Assembly (NCBI GenBank): GCA_000432995.1
Contig: HF972639.1
Location: 1 to 8,023, forward strand
Length of the DNA stretch: 8,023 bases
Direction of reading: 5' to 3'
Source of the DNA: Clostridium sp. CAG:1013
Lineage (GTDB): Bacteria > Bacillota > Clostridia > Oscillospirales > Acutalibacteraceae
In this document: piece by piece, positions 4,073 through 8,023 of the stretch
How the letters are laid out: every line of letters begins with the position of its first letter
How positions within the stretch are numbered: the first letter of the stretch is position 1
Translations under genes and position numbers: made by a program
The notes under the pieces: generated by a model
The model's input: only the letters and a program-made list of their open reading frames with translations
Database searches by the model: none
What the model was told of the DNA's origin: nothing

Positions 4073-6166
4073 ATGTCGAAACTGGTGATCGTGGAGTCGC
4101 CTTCCAAGGCGAAAACCATTCAAAAATATCTGGGCAGCGGCTACGAAGTAATGGCCTCCATGGGCCATGTGCGGGATCTTCCCAAGGCCCGGCTCAGCGT
4201 GGACGTGAAGGACAACTTCAAGCCCAAATACAGCATCATCAAGGGAAAGGAGAAGCTGGTCAAGGAGCTGAAAGAAGCTGCCGCCAATTCTGACGGCGTA
4301 CTGCTGGCAACTGACCCTGACCGGGAAGGAGAGGCTATCTCCTGGCACCTGGCCTATATTCTGGGTCTGGACGAGGACTCTCAGGACCGGGTGACCTTCA
4401 ACGAGATCACCCGCACCGGCGTGGAGGAGGGCATGTCCCATCCCCGTGCCATTGACCTGGACCTGGTGAACGCCCAGCAGGCCCGCCGCATCCTGGACCG
4501 TCTGGTGGGTTATACCCTCAGCCCCTTCCTGGCAAAGACCATCCGCCGGGGCTTGTCCGCAGGCCGTGTCCAGTCTGTGGCAGTGCGGATGATCGTAGAC
4601 CGTGAGGAGGAGATCAAGGCCTTCGTGCCCCAGGAGTACTGGAGCATCGACGCCAAGCTCACCGCGCCTCCTTCTAAGGCGGTGTTCGGTGCCGCCTTCT
4701 ATGGCGACGAGAACGGAGAGATCAAGATCAACTCCAAGGAGGAGTCGGATAAGCTGTTTGCCGAGCTGGAGCAGGAGGAGTTCCTGGTCTCCGCCGTGAA
4801 AAAGGGCAAGAAGAACCGTGCCCCCGCCCCGCCCTTCATCACCTCCACCTTGCAGCAGGAGGCCAGCCGGAAACTGGGCTTCCAGGCCCGGCGCACCATG
4901 AAGGCTGCCCAGGAGCTGTACGAAGGCGTGGAGATCCAGGATCAGGGGTCCATGGGTCTTATCACCTATATGCGTACCGACTCCCTGCGCATTTCCGAGG
5001 ACGCCATCCGGGACGCGGGAGAGTATATCCAGGAGCGCTGGGGCAGCAAGTACCTGCCCAGTAAGCCCCGGCATTTCAAGTCCCGGGCAAACGCTCAGGA
5101 CGGCCATGAGGCTATCCGCCCCACCACCATCTCCCTGACCCCCGACCAGGTGAAGGATTCCCTCACCTCGGACCAATATAAATTGTATAAGCTGATCTGG
5201 GAGCGGTTCATCGCCTGTCAGATGGCTAACTGCGTCATGAACACTACCCAGGCCACCATCAACGCTGGAAAGTATATCTTCAAGGCTTCCGGCTTCAACG
5301 TGGCTTTTGAGGGCTTCACCGCCCTGTACGAGGAGAGCAAGGACGAGGAGGAGAAGGCCGGTAAGGACCTGCCTCCTCTGGAAGTGGGCATGAAGCTGAA
5401 GGTGAAAGACCTGAAGGGCAATCAGCACTTTACCCAGCCCCCACCCCGGTACACAGAAGCCTCCCTCATCAAGACTTTGGAGGAGAACGGCATTGGCCGG
5501 CCTTCCACCTACGCCGCCACCATTTCCACCATCACCACCCGGGAGTATGTCAGCCGGGAGGGAAAGGCATTCAAGCCTACGGAGCTGGGCGAGGTGATCA
5601 CCAAGCTGATGAAAGAGCGTTTCCCCAAGATCGTCAACGTGAAGTTCACCGCCCAGGTGGAGGACGAACTGGATGCCGTCCAGCGTGGAGACGAGGACTG
5701 GGTGGACACCCTGCAGAAGTTCTACGACGACTTTGATAAGACCGTCCAGAAAGCCAAAAAGGAAATGGACGGGGTGAAGATCCAGCTGAAAGAGGACGAG
5801 ACGGACGTCATCTGCGAAAAATGCGGTCGCAAGATGGTGGTAAAGGTGGGCCGGTACGGCAAGTTCTTGGCCTGCCCCGGCTACCCCGAGTGCAAGAACG
5901 TGAAGAAGATCGTCAACGATACCGGCGCCGAGTGTCCCAAGTGCGGCGGGAAGATCATCCAGCGGAAATCGAAGAAGGGCCGGGTGTTCTTTGGATGCAG
6001 CGAGTATCCCAAGTGCGATTTTGTCTCCTGGGATCCCCCCAGCAAGGAAAAATGCCCTGTCTGCGGCAAGACCCTGATGCAGAAAAAGAGCAAAGACAAG
6101 ACCCTGTACTGCGTCACCCCCGACTGCACTTTCCCGGGGAAGCGCCCTGAGGAGGACGAAGATTGA
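4073..6166 (+). CDS. topA: DNA topoisomerase I (type IA)
   Basis: Relaxes negative supercoils by cutting one DNA strand through a tyrosine-phosphate link and passing the other strand. The 697 residues match Firmicutes TopA length. The TOPRIM domain is at the N-terminus: catalytic Glu8 in VIVESPSKAKTI (5-16) and the Mg-binding DPDREGE at 81-87. The active-site tyrosine is Tyr299 in GLITYMRTDS. The conserved NGIGRPSTYA segment follows. The C-terminus has three Cys4 zinc ribbons: Cys581/584/601/607, Cys621/624/642/648 and Cys661/664/680/685, all complete. AAAGGAG at 4055-4061 precedes ATG by 11 bases, slightly long. The gene has its own predicted promoter and its TGA overlaps the trmFO ATG by one base, a topA-trmFO pairing common in Firmicutes. 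Confidence 0.98.
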   Translation: MSKLVIVESPSKAKTIQKYLGSGYEVMASMGHVRDLPKARLSVDVKDNFKPKYSIIKGKEKLVKELKEAAANSDGVLLATDPDREGEAISWHLAYILGLDEDSQDRVTFNEITRTGVEEGMSHPRAIDLDLVNAQQARRILDRLVGYTLSPFLAKTIRRGLSAGRVQSVAVRMIVDREEEIKAFVPQEYWSIDAKLTAPPSKAVFGAAFYGDENGEIKINSKEESDKLFAELEQEEFLVSAVKKGKKNRAPAPPFITSTLQQEASRKLGFQARRTMKAAQELYEGVEIQDQGSMGLITYMRTDSLRISEDAIRDAGEYIQERWGSKYLPSKPRHFKSRANAQDGHEAIRPTTISLTPDQVKDSLTSDQYKLYKLIWERFIACQMANCVMNTTQATINAGKYIFKASGFNVAFEGFTALYEESKDEEEKAGKDLPPLEVGMKLKVKDLKGNQHFTQPPPRYTEASLIKTLEENGIGRPSTYAATISTITTREYVSREGKAFKPTELGEVITKLMKERFPKIVNVKFTAQVEDELDAVQRGDEDWVDTLQKFYDDFDKTVQKAKKEMDGVKIQLKEDETDVICEKCGRKMVVKVGRYGKFLACPGYPECKNVKKIVNDTGAECPKCGGKIIQRKSKKGRVFFGCSEYPKCDFVSWDPPSKEKCPVCGKTLMQKKSKDKTLYCVTPDCTFPGKRPEEDED

Positions 6167-7542
6167 TGACACAGCAGAGAGCGACCGTTCTGGGAGCGGG
6201 TTTAGCCGGGTGCGAAGCCGCCTGGCAGCTGGCTCGCCGGGGCGTTGCCGTGACCCTGTATGAGATGAAGCCGCAGAAATTCTCCCCGGCCCATCAGCGG
6301 GAGGACTTCGCGGAGCTGATCTGTTCCAACTCCCTGAAAGCCGCCCGGGTGGATAGTGCTGCCGGACTCCTGAAAGAGGAAATGCGCCGGTTCGGTTCCC
6401 TGCTTATGGCCTGCGCCCAGAAAAGCCGAGTCCCGGCTGGGGGCGCTTTGGCGGTGGACCGGGAGGAGTTTTCCCGGCTTGCCACCCAGGCCATCGAGAA
6501 CGAGCCACTCATTGAAGTGCGCCGGGAGGAAGTGACCCACATTCCGGAAGGCCCGGTGGTGGTGGCCACAGGCCCTCTGACTTCCCAGGGGCTTTCGGAG
6601 CAGCTCCAGCAGCTGTGCGGAGGCAGTCTCAGCTTTTTTGACGCCGCCGCGCCCATCGTCACCCGGGAGAGCCTGGACATGGAACGGTGCTTTGCCGCGT
6701 CCCGTTACGGCAAAGGTGACGTGGAAGGGGAAGAGGGAGATTACCTCAACTGCCCCATGAACAAAGAGGAGTACGACCGGTTCGTGGAGGAGCTGGTGAA
6801 GGCGGAGCGGGCACCCGTCCACAGCTTTGACGCCCGGGACCCCAAAGTGTACGAGGGATGCATGCCCATTGAGGTGCTGGCCTCCCGAGGACACGATGCC
6901 ATTCGCTTCGGCCCCATGAAGCCGGTAGGCCTGCGTGACCCCAGAACGGGACACCGTCCCTGGGCGGTATTGCAGCTGCGCACGGAAAATAGAGAGCGCA
7001 CCCTGTTTAACCTGGTGGGCTTCCAGACCAACCTGAAATTCGGGGAGCAGAAGCGGGTGTTCGGTATGATCCCCGGTCTGGCAAACGCGGAGTTCATCCG
7101 TTACGGGGTGATGCACAGGAACACGTTCCTGGAGTCTCCCCGACTCCTAAACGGGGACTATTCCTTCCGGGGCAGGCCGGAGCTGTTCTTCGCCGGTCAG
7201 ATGACCGGAGTGGAGGGCTACATGGAATCCGCCTCCTCGGGGATTCTGGCGGGAATCAACCTGGCCAGACGGCTTGCCGGTCGGGAGACTATTGTTTTGC
7301 CGGAGACCACCATGATGGGCGCCCTTTCCCGGTACATTTCCGGATATGAGGGCAAAGATTTCCAGCCCATGGGGGCCAACTTCGGAGTGCTGCCGCCTTT
7401 GGAGGAGAAGATCCGGGACAAGCGGCAGCGGTATATGGCTTTGGCTCAGCGGGGCCTGGCCGATCTGGAGCGTTGCTGCCAGGAGATGGACGAGCCGTTA
7501 CAAGAAAGCGCCTTGGGCGCGGAAGAGAGGGAGAGCGTATGA
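6166..7542 (+). CDS. trmFO: Methylenetetrahydrofolate-tRNA (uracil-5-)-methyltransferase TrmFO
   Basis: A flavoenzyme (older name Gid) that makes 5-methyluridine at position 54 in the T-psi-C loop of tRNA, with methylenetetrahydrofolate as carbon donor and FAD/NAD(P)H as reductant. The 458 residues fit the folate-dependent Gram-positive type. The FAD-binding GAGLAG is at 10-15 with the following acidic YEMKP at 32-36. The conserved ELICSNS holds Cys53, the same number as Cys53 in the B. subtilis enzyme, and Cys232 in YEGCMPIE corresponds to its second catalytic cysteine. FAGQMTGVEGYMESA near residue 345 is the C-terminal FAD-contact motif. ATG 6166 overlaps the topA stop (TGATG), with AGGAGG at 6150-6155 upstream; TTG 6163 is possible but less likely. 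Its end overlaps plsX by four bases. Confidence 0.97.
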   Translation: MTQQRATVLGAGLAGCEAAWQLARRGVAVTLYEMKPQKFSPAHQREDFAELICSNSLKAARVDSAAGLLKEEMRRFGSLLMACAQKSRVPAGGALAVDREEFSRLATQAIENEPLIEVRREEVTHIPEGPVVVATGPLTSQGLSEQLQQLCGGSLSFFDAAAPIVTRESLDMERCFAASRYGKGDVEGEEGDYLNCPMNKEEYDRFVEELVKAERAPVHSFDARDPKVYEGCMPIEVLASRGHDAIRFGPMKPVGLRDPRTGHRPWAVLQLRTENRERTLFNLVGFQTNLKFGEQKRVFGMIPGLANAEFIRYGVMHRNTFLESPRLLNGDYSFRGRPELFFAGQMTGVEGYMESASSGILAGINLARRLAGRETIVLPETTMMGALSRYISGYEGKDFQPMGANFGVLPPLEEKIRDKRQRYMALAQRGLADLERCCQEMDEPLQESALGAEERESV

Positions 7543-8023
7543 AGATCATCGTGGACGCATTCGGCGGGGACAACGCGCCGGAGCAGATCCTTTTGGGCTG
7601 CGCCCAGGCTAGAAAAGAGCTGGGTGTGGAGATCCTCCTCACCGGAGACAAGGCCCGGCTTGAGGCCTGTGCCAAGGAATTGAACATCACCCAGGACCTG
7701 GCGGCCATGGAGATCCTCTCCTGCGGCCAGACCCTGACTATGGAGGACGAGCCCACCAGCGTGATTCGGGAGAAGTCCGACAGCTCCATGGCGGTGGGCC
7801 TGCGAGCTTTGGCCGAAGGCAAGGGGGACGCCTTTGCTAGCGCCGGAAATAGCGGCGCTTTGGTGGTGGGTGCCACCACCATCGTCAAGCGGGTGCGTGG
7901 TGTAAAGCGAGTTGCCTTTGCACCCATTATGCCTAAGAGTGAGGGCTTTTTCATGCTCATTGACGGTGGTGCCAACGTGGACTGCCGCCCCGAGATGCTT
8001 GTTCAGTTCGGTTTGATGGGTTC
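7539..8023 (+). CDS. plsX: Phosphate acyltransferase PlsX (5' part; continues past the window)
   Basis: PlsX converts acyl-ACP and inorganic phosphate to acyl-phosphate, the acyl donor for PlsY in phosphatidic acid synthesis; it works as a peripheral membrane protein. Only the first 161 codons are present, about half of a usual 330-residue protein, and the frame is open to the window edge. Visible family features are MKIIVDAFGGDNAP at 1-14 (usually DAMGGD), MEDEPTSVIREKSDSSM ending at residue 84, SAGNSGAL at 101-108, and LIDGGANVDCRPEML further on. The ATG overlaps the trmFO stop as ATGA, with a purine-rich GAGAGGGAG upstream, so translation is likely coupled to trmFO. plsX is commonly followed by fab, acpP or rnc genes; those would lie outside the window. 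Confidence 0.96.
   Translation, partial: MKIIVDAFGGDNAPEQILLGCAQARKELGVEILLTGDKARLEACAKELNITQDLAAMEILSCGQTLTMEDEPTSVIREKSDSSMAVGLRALAEGKGDAFASAGNSGALVVGATTIVKRVRGVKRVAFAPIMPKSEGFFMLIDGGANVDCRPEMLVQFGLMG

Noticed and set aside
3899..6172. 757-codon open frame on the minus strand opposite topA
   Set aside because: topA on the + strand has every catalytic residue and all three zinc ribbons; the reverse frame gives a Leu/Gly/His-rich translation with no recognisable domain, an artefact of third-position G/C bias.
1..8023. A novel defence, mobile or multi-gene accessory system
   Set aside because: All eight genes belong to known housekeeping families on one strand; there are no direct-repeat arrays, transposase or integrase genes, or attachment-site duplications. 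Only the DprA variant and the leader RNA depart from the ordinary.

Overview
The window reads as a housekeeping chromosomal segment from a GC-rich member of the Firmicutes, most likely class Clostridia (an Oscillospiraceae-type gut anaerobe; inferred from gene order, protein flavour and G/C-ending codons, not from a search). All eight genes lie on the + strand. There is no sign of a mobile element, CRISPR array, tRNA or rRNA gene, or of a new multi-gene system. The most interesting material is regulatory RNA, plus one unusual protein.

Region 1 (1-129) is a CpG-rich, hairpin-rich stretch with no gene I can support. Region 2 (130-1665) is the translation operon infC-rpmI-rplT (IF3, L35, L20). 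It has a near-perfect sigma-A promoter and a leader of about 235 nt that looks like an L20-type autoregulatory leader. In that leader a strong intrinsic terminator at 298-325 competes with a long-range antiterminator pairing. infC most likely starts at a rare AUU codon at position 400, downstream of a strong Shine-Dalgarno sequence; any GTG/ATG start called upstream lies within or before that ribosome site. The operon ends in a strong hairpin, followed by a second one.

Region 3 (1747-3931) is a two-gene unit with overlapping ends: a TrmH/SpoU-family RNA 2'-O-methyltransferase and a DprA-family protein. The DprA homologue keeps the overall fold signature but has lost several residues usually conserved in DprA. 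It also carries two tandem copies of the C-terminal winged-helix domain, 80 codons apart.

Region 4 (3954-8023) begins with a separate sigma-A-like promoter and continues with topA (topoisomerase I, three Cys4 zinc ribbons), trmFO (folate/FAD-dependent tRNA m5U54 methyltransferase) and the 5' part of plsX (phosphate acyltransferase of phospholipid synthesis), which runs off the window. topA/trmFO overlap by 1 nt and trmFO/plsX by 4 nt, so the three are probably co-transcribed and translationally coupled.

Together the genes cover translation initiation, large-subunit assembly, RNA modification, DNA topology and uptake or recombination, and entry into membrane lipid synthesis.
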